Source of the DNA: Monodelphis domestica
Lineage: Eukaryota; Chordata; Mammalia; Didelphimorphia; Didelphidae
Direction: 5' to 3'
NCBI RefSeq assembly: GCF_027887165.1
Contig: NC_077229.1
Span: forward strand, 352,520,416 to 352,584,415
Length of the DNA stretch: 64,000 nt
The position numbers were made by a program, and so were the translations under genes. Below the pieces are notes generated by a model, which worked only from the letters and a program-made list of their open reading frames with translations, was not told the origin of the DNA and searched no databases. This document shows positions 23,478-34,490 of the stretch, one piece after another (within the stretch, counting starts at the first letter, position 1; each line of letters begins with the position of its first letter).

Positions 23478-26400
23478 TTACGTTCGATTATACCACAGTG
23501 TATTAGTCTCTGTGTACAATGTTCTCCTGGTTCTGCTCCTCTCGCTCTGCATCACTTCCTGGAGGTTGTTCCAGTCTCCATGGAACTTCTCCACTTTATT
23601 ATTCCTTTGAGCACAATAGTATTCCATCACCAACATATACCACAGTTTGTTCAGCCATTCCCCAATTGATGGGCATCCCCTCGTTTTCCAGTTTTGGGCC
23701 ACCACAAAGAGCGCAGCTATGAATATTTTTGTACAAGTCTTTGTGTCCATTATCTCTTTGGGGTACAGACCCAGCAGTGCTATGGCTGGGTCAAAGGGTA
23801 GATATTCTTTTGTCGCCCTTTGGGCATAGTTCCAAATTGCCCTCCAGAATGGTTGGATCAGTTCACAACTCCACCAGCAATGAATTAATGTCCCTACTTT
23901 GCCACATCCCCTCCAGCATTCATTACTTTCCTTTGCTGTTATGTTAGCCAATCTGCTAGGTGTGAGGTGATACCTCAGAGTTGTTTTGATTTGCATCTCT
24001 CTGATTATAAGAGATGTAGAACACTTCTTCATGTGCTTGTTAATAGTTTTGATTTCTTTATCTGAGAACTGCCTATCCATTTCCCTTGCCCATTTATCAA
24101 TTGGAGAATGGCTTGATTTTTTGTACAATTGATTTAGCTCATTATAAATATGAGTAATTAAACCTTTGTCAGAGGTTTCTATGAAGATTTTTTCCCAATT
24201 TGTTGTTTTCCTTCTGATTTTAGTTATATTGGTTTTGTTTGTACAAAAGCTTTTTAGTTTGATGTAGTCAAAATTATTTATTTTACATTTTGTGATTCTT
24301 TCTATATCTTGCTTGGTTTTAAAGCCTTTCCCCTCCCAAAGGTCTGACATGTATACTATTCTGTGTTTACCCAATTTACTTATGGTTTCCTTCTTTATGT
24401 TTAAGTCACTCACCCATTTTGAATTTATCTTGGTGTAGGGTGTGAGGTGTTGATCTATTCCTAGTCTCTCCCACACCATCTTCCAATTTTCCCAGCAGTT
24501 TTTATCGAATAGTGGATTTTTGTCCCAAAAGCTGGGATCTTTGGGTTTATCGTATACTGTCTTGCTGAGGTCGTTTTCCCCCAGCCTATTCCACTGATCT
24601 TCCTTTCTGTTTCTTAGCCAGTACCAAATTGTTTTGATGACTGCTGCTTTGTAATATAGTTTGAGGTCTGGGACTGCAAGGCCCCCATCATATGTGTTTT
24701 TTTTTTCATTATTTCCCTGGATATCCTTGATCTTTTGTTCTTCCAAATGAACTTTGTTATGGTTTTTTCTAAATCAGTGAAGAAGTATTTTGGTAGTTCA
24801 ATGGGTATGGCACTAAATAGATAAATAAGTTTGCGTAGGATGGTCATTTTTATTATATTGGCTCGTCCTATCCATGAGCAGTTAATGTTTTTCCAATTGT
24901 TCAAGTCTAGTTTTAGTTGTGTGGTGAGTGTTTTGTAGTTGTGTTCATATAGTTCCTGTGTTTGTCTTGGGAGATAGATTCCTAGGTATTTTATTTTGTC
25001 TAAGGTGATTTTGAATGGGATTTCTCTTTCTAGTTCTTGCTGCTGAGCTGTGTTGGAAATATATAGAAAAGCTGATGATTTATGTGGGTTTATTTTGTAT
25101 CCTGCAACTTTGCTAAAGTTGTTGATTATTTCAATTAGCTTTTTGGTTGAATCTCTAGGATTCTTTAAGTAGACCATCATGTCATCCGCAAAGAGTGATA
25201 ACTTGGTCTCCTCCTTGCCTATTCTGATGCCTTCAATTTCTTTATCTTCTCTAATTGCTACTGCTAGTGTTTCTAGTACAATGTCAAATAGTAGAGGTGA
25301 TAATGGGCATCCTTGTTTCACTCCTGATCTTATTGGGAATGCATCTAGTTTATCCCCATTGCAGATGATATTAGCTGTTGGTTTTAGATATATACTGTTT
25401 ATTATTTTTAGGAATGACCCTTCTATTCCTATGCTTTCTAGTGTTTTTAATAGGAATGGGTGTTGTATTTTATCAAAGGCTTTTTCTGCATCTATTGAGA
25501 TAATCATGTGGTTCTTGCTAGTTTGCTTGTTGATGTGGTCAATTATGTGGATGGTTTTCCTAATGTTGAACCAGCCCTGCATCCCTGGTATGAATCCTAC
25601 TTGATCATGGTGAATGATCCTTCTGATCACTTGCTGGAGTCTTTTTGCTAGTATCCTATTTAAAATTTTTGCATCTATATTCATTAGGGAGATTGGTCTA
25701 TAGTTTTCTTTCTCTGTTTTTGACCTGCCTGGTTTTGGAATCAGTACCATGTTTGTGTCGTAAAAGGAGTTTGGTAGAACTCCCTCTTTGCTTATTATGT
25801 CAAATAGTTTGTATAGTATTGGGGTTAACTGTTCTCTGAATGTTTGATAGAATTCACAGGTGAATCCATCAGGCCCTGGGGATTTTTTCTTAGGAAGTTC
25901 TTTGATGGCTTGATGGATTTCAATTTCTGATATGGGATTATTTAAGAATTCTATTTCCTCTTCTGTTAGTCTAGGCAGTTTGTATTTTTGTATATATTCA
26001 TCCATTTCTCCTAAATTGGTGTATTTATTGCCATATAATTGGGCAAAGTAATTTCTAATGATTGCCTTAATTTCCTCCTCATTGGAGGTGCTGTCCCCCT
26101 TTTCATCTTTAATGCTGTGAATTTGCTTTTCTTCCTTCCTTTTTTTAATTAGATTGACCAGTACCTTGTCTATTTTGTTTGTTTTTTCAAAGTACCAGCT
26201 TCTTGTCTTATTTATTAAATCAATAGTTCTATCACTTTCGATTTTATTAATTTCTCCCTTAATTTTTAGGATTTCTAATTTGGTTTTCTGCTGGGGGTTT
26301 TTAATTTGATCGCTTTCGAGTTTTTTCAATTGCATTTCCAATTGATTGATCTCTGCTCTCCCTTGTTTGTTAATATGAGCTTTCAGCGATATGAATTTGC

Positions 26401-27286
26401 CTCTGATTACCGCTTTGGCTGCATCCCAAAAGGTTTGAAAGGATGTTTCGCCATTGTCATTTTCCTTGATGAAATTATTAATTGTTTCTATGATTTCTTC
26501 TTTAGCTAAACGGTTTTGGAGTATCATATTGTTTAATTTCCAATTGGTTTTAGATTTGGTTTTCCATGTACCATTACTAATCATTATTTTTATTGCCTTG
26601 TGATCTGAGAAGGCTGCATTCATTATTTCTGCTTTTTTGCATTTGTGTGCTATGTTTCTGTGACCTAATGTATGGTCAATTTTTGTGAATGTGCCATGTG
26701 GTGCTGAGAAGAAGGTGTATTCCTTTTTATCCCTATTTATTTTTCTCCATATGTCTATTAATTCTAATTTTTCTAAGATTTCATTCACTTCTTTTACCTC
26801 TTTCTTATTTATTTTTTGATTTGATTTATCTAAATTTGATAATGGTTGGTTTAAGTCTCCCACTAGTATGGTTTTATTGTCTATTTCTTCCTTCAATTCT
26901 CCTAGTTTCTCCATTAGAAATTTGGGTGCTATATTATTTGGTGCATACATGTTGATTAATGATATTTCCTCATTGTCTAGAGTCCCTTTTAACAAAATAT
27001 AATTACCTTCCCTATCCCTTTTGATCAGGTCTATTTTTGCATTGGCTTTATCAGATATCATGATTACCACTCCTGCCTTCTTTCTATCAGTTGAGGCCCA
27101 GAAGGTCTTACTCCATCCTTTAATTCTGACCTTGTGGGTGTCAACCCGCCTCATGTGTGTTTCTTGAAGACAACATATGGTAGGGTTTTGGATTCTAATC
27201 CATTCAGCTATTCGTCTACGTTTTATGGGTGAGTTCATCCCATTCACGTTCAAAGTTATGATTGTCATTTGTGGACTCCCTGGCAT
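23478..27286 (-). pseudogene. L1-A ORF2p: endonuclease-reverse transcriptase, one frameshift
   Basis: This encodes the ~1270-residue enzyme that nicks target DNA and copies L1 RNA there. Start [16 protein letters not shown]. The apurinic endonuclease domain (residues 1-240) shows N15, E42 (QETH), Y114, D144/N146 (GDLN), D205 and SDH 227-229. The RT domain shows [29 protein letters not shown] and the catalytic FADD near residue 699. The C-terminus has a CX3C...HX4C-type knuckle ([18 protein letters not shown]). The frame changes in a run of ten A (sense) at 24697-24706, about residue 862, where L1-B has eleven. So the upstream frame (24614-27286) and the downstream frame (23478-24746) are separate. 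This would remove the C-terminal third. A genuine mutation and an assembly or sequencing slip at the homopolymer are both possible. Confidence 0.93.
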
Positions 27287-27816
27287 TTTGATTGCCTTCC
27301 CTAATTCTAACCTTTTCTTCTTCGGCTCTACCTTTTAGTCCAGTGATTTACTTTGAATCAGTCCCCCTTGTCCCCTCCCTTGATGTTTCCCTTTTTTGTC
27401 CCTCCCTTTTTGTTCCCTCCCCCTCCCCCCTCTCTTTCCCTCCCTTTTTGTTCTCCCTCTCCCCCTCCCCCCCTTGGTTTTCCCTTCTCCTTACCCTTGT
27501 TGGGTAAGATAGAATTCAAGATCCCAATGGATCTGGATGTTTTTCCCTCTCAGAGTTGATTTCCCTGAGATTGAGGTTTAAGTAACCCCCCCCCCTCTCT
27601 TCCTCTCCTTCTTATAGGAGTTTTCTTCCCCTCCCCTTCCCCTGTGAATCTTTGTGTGAGAACCATTATTCTATTTGGTCTTTCTTTACCCCCTATTTAT
27701 ACATTACATTTTCCCCACATATTAGTATACATAGGTTGATATAAATGTAGTCCTTATAGAAGAGAGTTTGAGTAAAAGAAGATAACATTTTTCCCCTTTC
27801 CTTAATATTTACCTTT
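27287..27816 (-). other. L1-A inter-ORF spacer with polypurine/G-rich tract
   Basis: 530 bp separates ORF1 from ORF2, far longer than the ~60 bp of human or ~40 bp of mouse L1. On the L1 sense strand, 27361-27480 is almost pure purine with several G-runs of four to seven, ending near the ORF2 start. A second run of eight C (plus strand) lies near 27588. The tract could bear on ORF2 translation or RNA structure; no function is shown by sequence alone. The old L1 at 3765-13085 has a comparably long spacer, so it is a family trait. Confidence 0.85.
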
Positions 27817-28740
27817 TCAGGTATTCCTTGCTCTTTGATTTTCGGTATCAAACTTTCCACAGAGCTCTGGTCTTTTCTTTGCAAAAAGTTGGAAGTCTTC
27901 TATTTTGTTGAATGCCCATACTTTCCCTTGGAAGTATATAGTCAGTTTTGCTGGGTAGCTGATTCTTGGTTGGAGACCCAGCTCTCTTGCCTTTCTGAAG
28001 ATCATGTTCCATGCCTTACGATCATTCAGCGTAGAACTTGCAAGGTCTTGTGTGACCCTGATTGGCATTCCTTTATATCTAAATTGTCTTTTTCTGGCTT
28101 CCTGTAGGATTTTTTCTTTTGTTTGATAGCTTTGGAATTTGGCAATTACATTCCTGGGAGTTGTCTTTTGGGGGTTTAGTGTAGAAGGTGTTCTGTGAGC
28201 TCTGTCAGTGGATGTATTGCCCCCTTGTTCTAGAATCTCTGGGCAATTTTCTTTGATTATATCTTGTATCACCATGTCCAGTTTGGTGTTTATTTCTGGC
28301 TTTTCTGGGAGTCCAATTATTCTTAAATTTTCTCTTCTCCCCCTGTTTTCCAGATCTATCACCTTGTCGGTGAGATATTTTATGTTCTCTTCTAATTTCT
28401 TGGTGTTTTGGCTTTGCTTTATTAGTTCTTGCTTTAAAGCCTGGTTTTCTTTTACAGTTTGGTCAAACTGGTTTTGTAGATGCGTGAGTTTCTTTTGCAT
28501 CATTTCCCACTTTTCCTCCCAGAGGGCTTCCATCTTTTTGGTCCTTTCTGATTCAAATTCTTCATGTGTTTGTGGAGAGTTTCTATTTCCTTTGGAAGAT
28601 TTTGGAGAATTTTCTTGTATATCTTCTTCTATCTGCTCTGTATTTTGTATTTTGGCTCCATAGAATGTGTCCAGAGTCGCCCCTTTCTTCTTATTTTTCT
28701 TGGTATTTTGGGGCTTCTGTGCTTCTGTGGAGTTTGTCAT
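27817..28740 (-). CDS. L1-A ORF1p: RNA-binding chaperone, intact
   Basis: An uninterrupted 307-codon frame with start MTNSTEAQKPQ. The N-terminal ~60 residues are basic and low-complexity. Residues ~62-130 form a coiled coil rich in K/E/Q/L heptads (KWEMMQKKLTHLQNQFDQTV...). NLRIIGLPE at ~138 opens the RRM-like domain. The C-terminal domain contains KFQSYQTKEKILQEAR, then RVTQDLASSTLNDR and PAKLTIYFQGK. This is the standard layout of vertebrate L1 ORF1p, which trimerises, coats L1 RNA and aids reverse transcription; 307 residues is close to the human 338. No stop or frameshift is seen. It lies downstream of the 750-bp 5'UTR. Antisense open frames over it are shadows. Confidence 0.95.
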   Translation of the reverse strand: MTNSTEAQKPQNTKKNKKKGATLDTFYGAKIQNTEQIEEDIQENSPKSSKGNRNSPQTHEEFESERTKKMEALWEEKWEMMQKKLTHLQNQFDQTVKENQALKQELIKQSQNTKKLEENIKYLTDKVIDLENRGRRENLRIIGLPEKPEINTKLDMVIQDIIKENCPEILEQGGNTSTDRAHRTPSTLNPQKTTPRNVIAKFQSYQTKEKILQEARKRQFRYKGMPIRVTQDLASSTLNDRKAWNMIFRKARELGLQPRISYPAKLTIYFQGKVWAFNKIEDFQLFAKKRPELCGKFDTENQRARNT

Positions 28741-29079
28741 CTCTGAACGTGGAGGATTGGCTTTTCTTGTCTTTGTCTGGTGATCAGAGGCTTTAGTCCT
28801 GGGCAGATGTTGGTTCTATGAGCGTTCCTTGGGTTAAACTGAATATGCCTCACTGGAACTGGAATGGAAGGGTCGGACCACGAGGCCACACTCTCCCCCT
28901 GGCTCGATTTCCGGAAGTTGCCTTCAGAATCCCTGGCCGTGAGGCTGTTTCGTCGGCCTGCGGGGGGATGGGCTGCCACTTCCCCAAGCTCCGAGAGCAC
29001 AGACTTTCACTGAGACTTGGATAGCAGGATCCAGCCCGTGAGGCTGTCTTGCCCGCCCTGAGGGTTGCTGTTGTTTTGA

Positions 29080-29173
29080 CCAGCTCTCTGCAGAGGAGGC
29101 CCCAGGCAGTAACTTTCACCCGGACCGACCGGCTCTCTGCAGCGGAAGCCCCAGGCAGTAACTTTCACCCGGA
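29080..29173. repeat. 49-bp tandem duplication in the L1-A 5'UTR
   Basis: Two 45-bp units (29080-29124 and 29129-29173) share 'ggcagtaactttcacccgga' and a 'ctctctgcag' head, differing at about three sites. Looser copies of the same sort lie upstream near 28935 and 29035 ('gtgaggctgt'). Confidence 0.85.
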
Positions 29174-29468
29174 CTGGGACTTGGGTAGAAGACCCTGAGG
29201 GTTGTTGTTCCTCAGACCCTGCTCTCTGAGCCCGGCGCGGCTGCCGCTTCCGGGAGCCTTGGACTCTGTGCTCCTACCCCTGAGGTCCGAGGGATCTCGG
29301 GTTCTGGCTTTTAAGGGGAGCCGTACCTTTTGAACCGGGTCCAGGTCCAGGAGGAGGGTTCCCAGGGTCTGTGCTGTTGATCGTTTTGAATTTCGGCGCC
29401 TTAGGAGCTTCTAGTTTGAGATCGGTCGGGAAGGGTTTTCCGGAGATCTGAACTTCAGCTTTCTCTAA

Positions 29469-29479
29469 GCCGCCATCTT
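29469..29479 (-). promoter_or_regulatory. YY1-like site at the L1-A start
   Basis: Minus-strand AAGATGGCGGC is a perfect YY1 core, about 12-22 bp from the L1 5' end. Human L1 has a YY1 site at about the same place that sets the start point. Here the resemblance is direct; the function is inferred. Confidence 0.75.
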
Positions 29480-29490
29480 AACCGGAAGTC

Positions 29491-29505
29491 TGTTGAGTGT
29501 TTTAT
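29491..29505. repeat. Target-site duplication, L1-A (5' side)
   Basis: An exact copy of 23092-23106. Confidence 0.95.
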
Positions 29506-30429
29506 AAGAGATTCTTTCTCCATGTTTGGCATAGAGAGCTTCTAGTTATACGAATTTAAAGTATAAATTTATCATGTCTAGAAGATCTAATTCAATTGCA
29601 CATTATTTTATTACTGGTCTAGGAGATAATAGAAATGATTGACACAAAATACAATGACTCTTTCTTAAAAAAATCATGATTTACCTAGCACTTCTGAAAA
29701 CAGAAACAGAATGGAAGTCAGGAGGACTGCTAACTCTTTGGCCAAGAATTACTTTGATGGTCCCTCTGATGTCAGTTTCCCTTTCCTTAAAATGTAATAG
29801 GGAATAGAGCATACGTTATTTTTAATAATATCATATCCAATCACATTTTATAACTGTTGGAAAATTTGTTAAAGTTATTTTGCAATTTTTATCTTTTATT
29901 TTTGTTGACTGAACATATGATATCATAGGTATAAAAAATTCCTAGTGATGAATTCTGACAATAAAAATAAATATTCTCTTCAGTTTAACCTTAGAAAAGT
30001 ATCAAATTAGCAAGTTAAAATCTGGGAAATCATACATATAGGCTCAAGATAATTACTGTGTTATATTCATACCAAGGAAGATTAACAGACTAATTAGTCA
30101 TATTTCCAAGAATAACTTTATATTTATTTTTTGTCAGTGTTCTGACACTAAAAAAATTAATACCCATGAGTAAATTACAAATGTTAAGTTCCAATGGCAC
30201 AGGATTCAACTCAAGGAATTAATACATAGACCCCTGCAATCAAGTCATAGAGTTTTACTTAAGAATGTAAATCATGATATTTCTTCACAAAGCATATAAA
30301 ACTAGGTTTAATAATGTTTAAAAGAAAAATGGATGCAGATGTATTTTCTATGAGGACATTTTTATCTTTCTTGAACTTGGAAAATAGGTAATATGGGAGA
30401 TGGTATTAACTGAGTCAAGTTGATTCTCA
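29506..30429. other. Flank of L1-A, no gene
   Basis: The first part may be the continuation of the hAT-like fragment interrupted by L1-A. The rest is AT-rich and unrecognised. Confidence 0.4.
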
Positions 30430-33400
30430 CTTTTTAAAAATAATTTTTCAAATAATAAAATGTATTTACAATTGTCTCAGTCTCTCCCTTCCATTGTTAC
30501 ACCAGAGAAGACATCATCCATGCAACTGATAAGTATATTTAAATTATTCTTCAATTATTAAATGTATAACTGTATATTCTATTGGTTCTACTCATTTCAC
30601 AATTCATTATTCCTCACAGGTTTTTCTAAGTTTTTTTTTTTCTTTTTTAATTGGCCTTCTCATTGTTTCTTGTGGCATAGTATATGTACAATCATATACC
30701 TCAATTTGTTTACCTATTCCCCAACTGATGGATATCCTCTCAGTTTCTACTTCTTTGCCACCACACACAGAGCTATATTTTGGAACATTTAAGTTCTTTT
30801 TTTTCTGATTTCCTTGGGAAATAGATCCAGGAATAGTATTGCTAAGACTAAGGGTATACAAAGTTATATAACTCTCTGGTTATAAATACAAATTGCCCAC
30901 TAAAATGGTTGGATATGTTGGATCAGTTCATGGTGTATTAATGTTCCTATTTTTGTATATCTCCTCCAATGTTTGTCATTTTAGTCTATCTGATGAATTT
31001 GAGATAATATCTTAGGATTTTTTTTTTGTTTGTATTTCTATAATGAGTAGTGGTTTACATCTCTGTCTGTCTATCTGTCTGCTTTTATTTCTTTAGTGAA
31101 AATTGTCTTTTCACATAATTTTCCCATTTATCAACTGGGAGATGGCTTGCATTCTTATAAATTTGGCAAAGTTCTCTATATATTTTAGATATGAGATCTC
31201 TATTTGAGAGACTGTCTAATTTTTTCCCCTCAATTTTCTGCCTTCCTTTTAATCGTGGCAAAATTTATTTGTACAAAATATTTTTCAATTTAATGTACTC
31301 AGAATTATCCATTTGAGATAGAGCAATGTTCTCCATTTCTTGCTGACACATAAATTATTACTCTTCTATCCATATATCTGATAGGTATACTACTCTCTGC
31401 TCTTCTAATTTACTTATAATATCTACTTTTATAGCTAGATCACAAATGCATTTTTATCTTATCTTAGTGAGTGGTGTAATATTTTGTTCCACACCTAGTT
31501 TCTACCATAATACTTTCCAGGTGTTGCAACATTTTTTTTTCCAAATAGTGATTACTTGTCCCTAAAACAATGGATCCACATTTTTCTCATATACAAGGTT
31601 ACTATAATATTTTACTTATCTTGTTGTATGTCTGTCCTGCACCACTAATCTACCTTTTTATTTCTTAGACAGTATGAGATGGTTTTAATACCTTATTGAT
31701 CTTTATTACTTAATCTTTATTTTTAATATTTTCTCAGCCAGTAGGAGATGGTTTTAATATCGACCTTATTATTATACAATTTAAAATCCAGTGCCTCTAG
31801 ATCTCTCATCCTTCACATGTTTTCATTAATTCTTTTGATATTCTTAATCATTTTCTTAAATTATTATATAAACCATATGAAATATAAAGAAATAAATGTC
31901 ATTATGTATATTATTATATTAGCAACATATTTGTTTAATAAAAGGAGTTTGGCAAAACTCTTTACTTGTAATTTCAAATAAACTAACATTGGAATTAATT
32001 ACTCATTACATGTTTGGTAGAATTCCCTTCTGAATCCATCTGGTCCTGATGCTTTTTTTCTTAGGAATTTCATTAATGGCCTGCTCATTTCTTTCTTCTA
32101 AAATATGTTTTTTAATATATTTTTCCTTCTCAGATATTCTAGACAATTTATTATTTTTGTAAGTATTCTTCGATTTCACTTTTATTGTTCAATTTGTTTA
32201 GATACAATGGAGTATAATTATTATTAATTGGTTTATTTTCTCATTTTTAGTATATTCACCTTTTTCATCTTTAATGCTAGCGATCTGATTTTCTTCTCTC
32301 TTTTTCATCTTACTAGCCAACAGCTTAACAATTTTGTTGATTTAAAAAAAAAAAACAACCCCTAAATATATTTATTAAATCAGTGGCTTTCTTATATTTA
32401 ATGTTTTTCTCGCATTCAATTTTCTTAATTTAATCTTTAATTTTTAGGAATTTTAATTTGATGCTTAGTTGAGGATTTGTTTCATTTCTAATCTTTAAAA
32501 TTGTTTTCCATGATTTTTTTCTTTCTCTATTTTTACTTATATAAGAATTCAGAAATATAAATGTATTGCTTTTAATGTTTCCCATAGGTTTGGTTTGTTT
32601 TCTCATTATTATGATTCTCTTTAATGGCATTATTTAATGTTTCTATGATTTGTTATTTAACCCACTCATTCTTTAATATGAAATTATTTAGCCCCCAATT
32701 GATTTTTCCTTTTTTTTTCTATGATCCCTTATAATGTTATTGCTTTGAGGTTTTAAAGCATGCATTTAATCTGTTTTTCCACATTTAATGTTTTTATTCA
32801 CCAATATATGACCAGGGTACCAAATACTGCTGAAAAGTATACTTCCTTATCTCAAGATATCTATCATACATAAATTATATAAGATTCTATTTTTCTCTTT
32901 GACTTCTTATTAATTTTTGGTTAGATTTTTTAAAAATCTGAGTATAATTATTAATATTATCAATATTATTGTTTTGTTATCTATTTCCATCTGAAACTCA
33001 TATATTTTTTCATTTATAATTTTGGATCCAATAATATTATATGCACATATGTTTAATATTTATAATGCTTCATTATGTATGGTACCTTAATATAGTTTCT
33101 CTGTGCATCTATTTTGTCTATATATGTTTTAGCCTAAACTTTGCCAGAAATCATGATTACTAACCCTCTTTTCTTATATCAGCTGAGGCATAGTATATGC
33201 TGCTCCATTCCTCTATTTTAACTCTATATGTATCTCATTTTTAAGTATTTCTCTTATAAACAGAATATTATAGGGTTTGGGTTTTCGATCCATCCTGTCA
33301 TCTTTTTTATGGGTAAATTCATCTTATTCATATTCATACTTATTCGTTATGCATTCCTCTTTCTTCTATTTTTTCTTATTGTTTGCATTTCCCTTTCTTT

Positions 33401-34084
33401 TGTATAATTAGCATCTGTTCCCCAGGACTCAAAACCCCACTTTCCCCATGTTCCCTCTCACATCAGGTCCTTATGCTGTGAGATAAATTTTATGTGTAAT
33501 CTTGCCCCTCTCTCACTCTTTTTCCCATTAACGTGGCTGGGAAAACTTATCTTTACTCATGATTTTACTTTTATCTTTTTATTTCTTCTATTTCAAGTGA
33601 TTCTTAATAAATCTTATTAAAATATAATACTTGGAGTTATTGGATATTAATTTTAATCATCCTTTTTTTAGCCATATCTCTTCTCATATACCCAATTTCT
33701 TCTCTCTACTACCTCTCCAGTTCATACTCATTCTTAGAAATCACTTATCCTCTCCCTTTTTCTTCTTGGTATTAAATTAGCACACCCTTCTAAAGCTCCA
33801 TCATTTGCTACTATCTCCTCTTGGTGTGATTCTATCCATATTTCCAAATGGCCCTTCCTTATCTCCTCAACTTTGCCCTTTGATTTTTTTTATTTTAATT
33901 TGATTCTAAAAGCATCTCCCTCATCTTGTCCTAAAAGTACCTCCCTTCTCACTCACATCATGCCCATATTTCTTGGTATTTATACCCTTCTATCCCTCTC
34001 CCCTTGACCTCTTTTCTCTTAATCTATCCTTCCATTATTCCTCAAGGAGATTTTTGATCATTCCATTATCCTGACCATAAGGGG
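30430..34084 (-). mobile_element. Very old L1, minus strand
   Basis: Much more diverged than the other L1s but collinear. The 3'UTR-like start has 'ccccaactgatggatatcct' and 'tttgccaccacacacagag' (30720-30770). The ORF2 C-terminus, RT and endonuclease run to an ORF2 start near 33340 ('gggtaaattcatcttattca'). Spacer-like C/T-rich sequence continues to about 34084. No open frame survives. An older L1 subfamily than L1-A, L1-B and L1-C. Confidence 0.75.
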
Positions 34085-34490
34085 TAAAATTTAGGGTTTA
34101 TTGATTGAATTTATTATACTAGTGGTTACCAGGGATTCATTCAATCCTAATAAAATACTCAAGTCAGTTTGGGATTGTTTCGTGATTTAATTACAATAGA
34201 GAGAAGAAATTAAGAAGAAGAGAAAGAGAAGAAAGAGAATTTAAACTGTTCCAGTTTGGGCTGAGCCAGACAGGACCTCCTCCGAGATGAGTGGTCTCCT
34301 AGGAGGTTAGAGTTTTACAGGGTAAAGGAAAACGGAATCAGCACAAACCACTCACCAAACACTCTAAGAACTTCTCCCAGTTACCTCACCAGCAAGCAGC
34401 AAATGCCAAACCACCAAGAGGCAATTTTTTTCTATATTTAATGGAAAGTAACCCCCCAAAAATAAAAAAAATGTCCATTTCAATTCTTAG
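34085..34490 (-). mobile_element. LTR fragment of a family seen three times here
   Basis: Read on the minus strand, its end ('cctggtaaccactagtataa' to 'aaaccctaaatttta') matches 60880-60943 almost phrase for phrase, and the middle resembles 48180-48280. I treat it as an old solo LTR. Its other end is not defined. Confidence 0.6.

Larger units (their letters stand above)
23107..29490 (-). mobile_element. L1-A: young full-length L1 LINE
   Basis: A 6384-bp element on the minus strand is bounded by perfect 15-bp target-site duplications. In L1 sense, 5' to 3': 5'UTR 29490-28741, ORF1 28740-27817, a 530-bp spacer, ORF2 27286-23478, 3'UTR 23477 to about 23150 and an A-rich tail. The 5' end reads 'gacttccggttaagatggcg', so there is no 5' truncation. 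Perfect duplications and near-intact reading frames mean recent insertion. The closest relative in the window is L1-B at 40125-43142, from which it differs by eye at roughly one to two sites per 100 bp. Apart from one frameshift in ORF2 it looks complete. Confidence 0.95.
28741..29490 (-). promoter_or_regulatory. L1-A 5'UTR / internal promoter
   Basis: The 750-bp GC- and CpG-rich block stands out sharply against AT-rich flanks. It is the only region of that composition in the window. It starts with 'gacttccggttaagatggcg', an Ets-like CCGGAAG (minus: CTTCCGG) followed by a YY1 motif. L1 5'UTRs act as internal RNA polymerase II promoters, so this should be the transcription start. It contains a 49-bp tandem duplication (29080-29173). 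Confidence 0.85.

Noticed and set aside
25179-25604. 141-codon plus-strand open frame over the L1-A RT region (and its twin at 42181-42606)
   Set aside because: It is antisense to ORF2 and present in both copies only because the L1s are near-identical; no domain is recognisable.
28208-28663. 151-codon plus-strand open frame antisense to L1-A ORF1
   Set aside because: A shadow of the ORF1 coiled-coil codons; Cys/Ser/Phe-rich composition typical of antisense reading.
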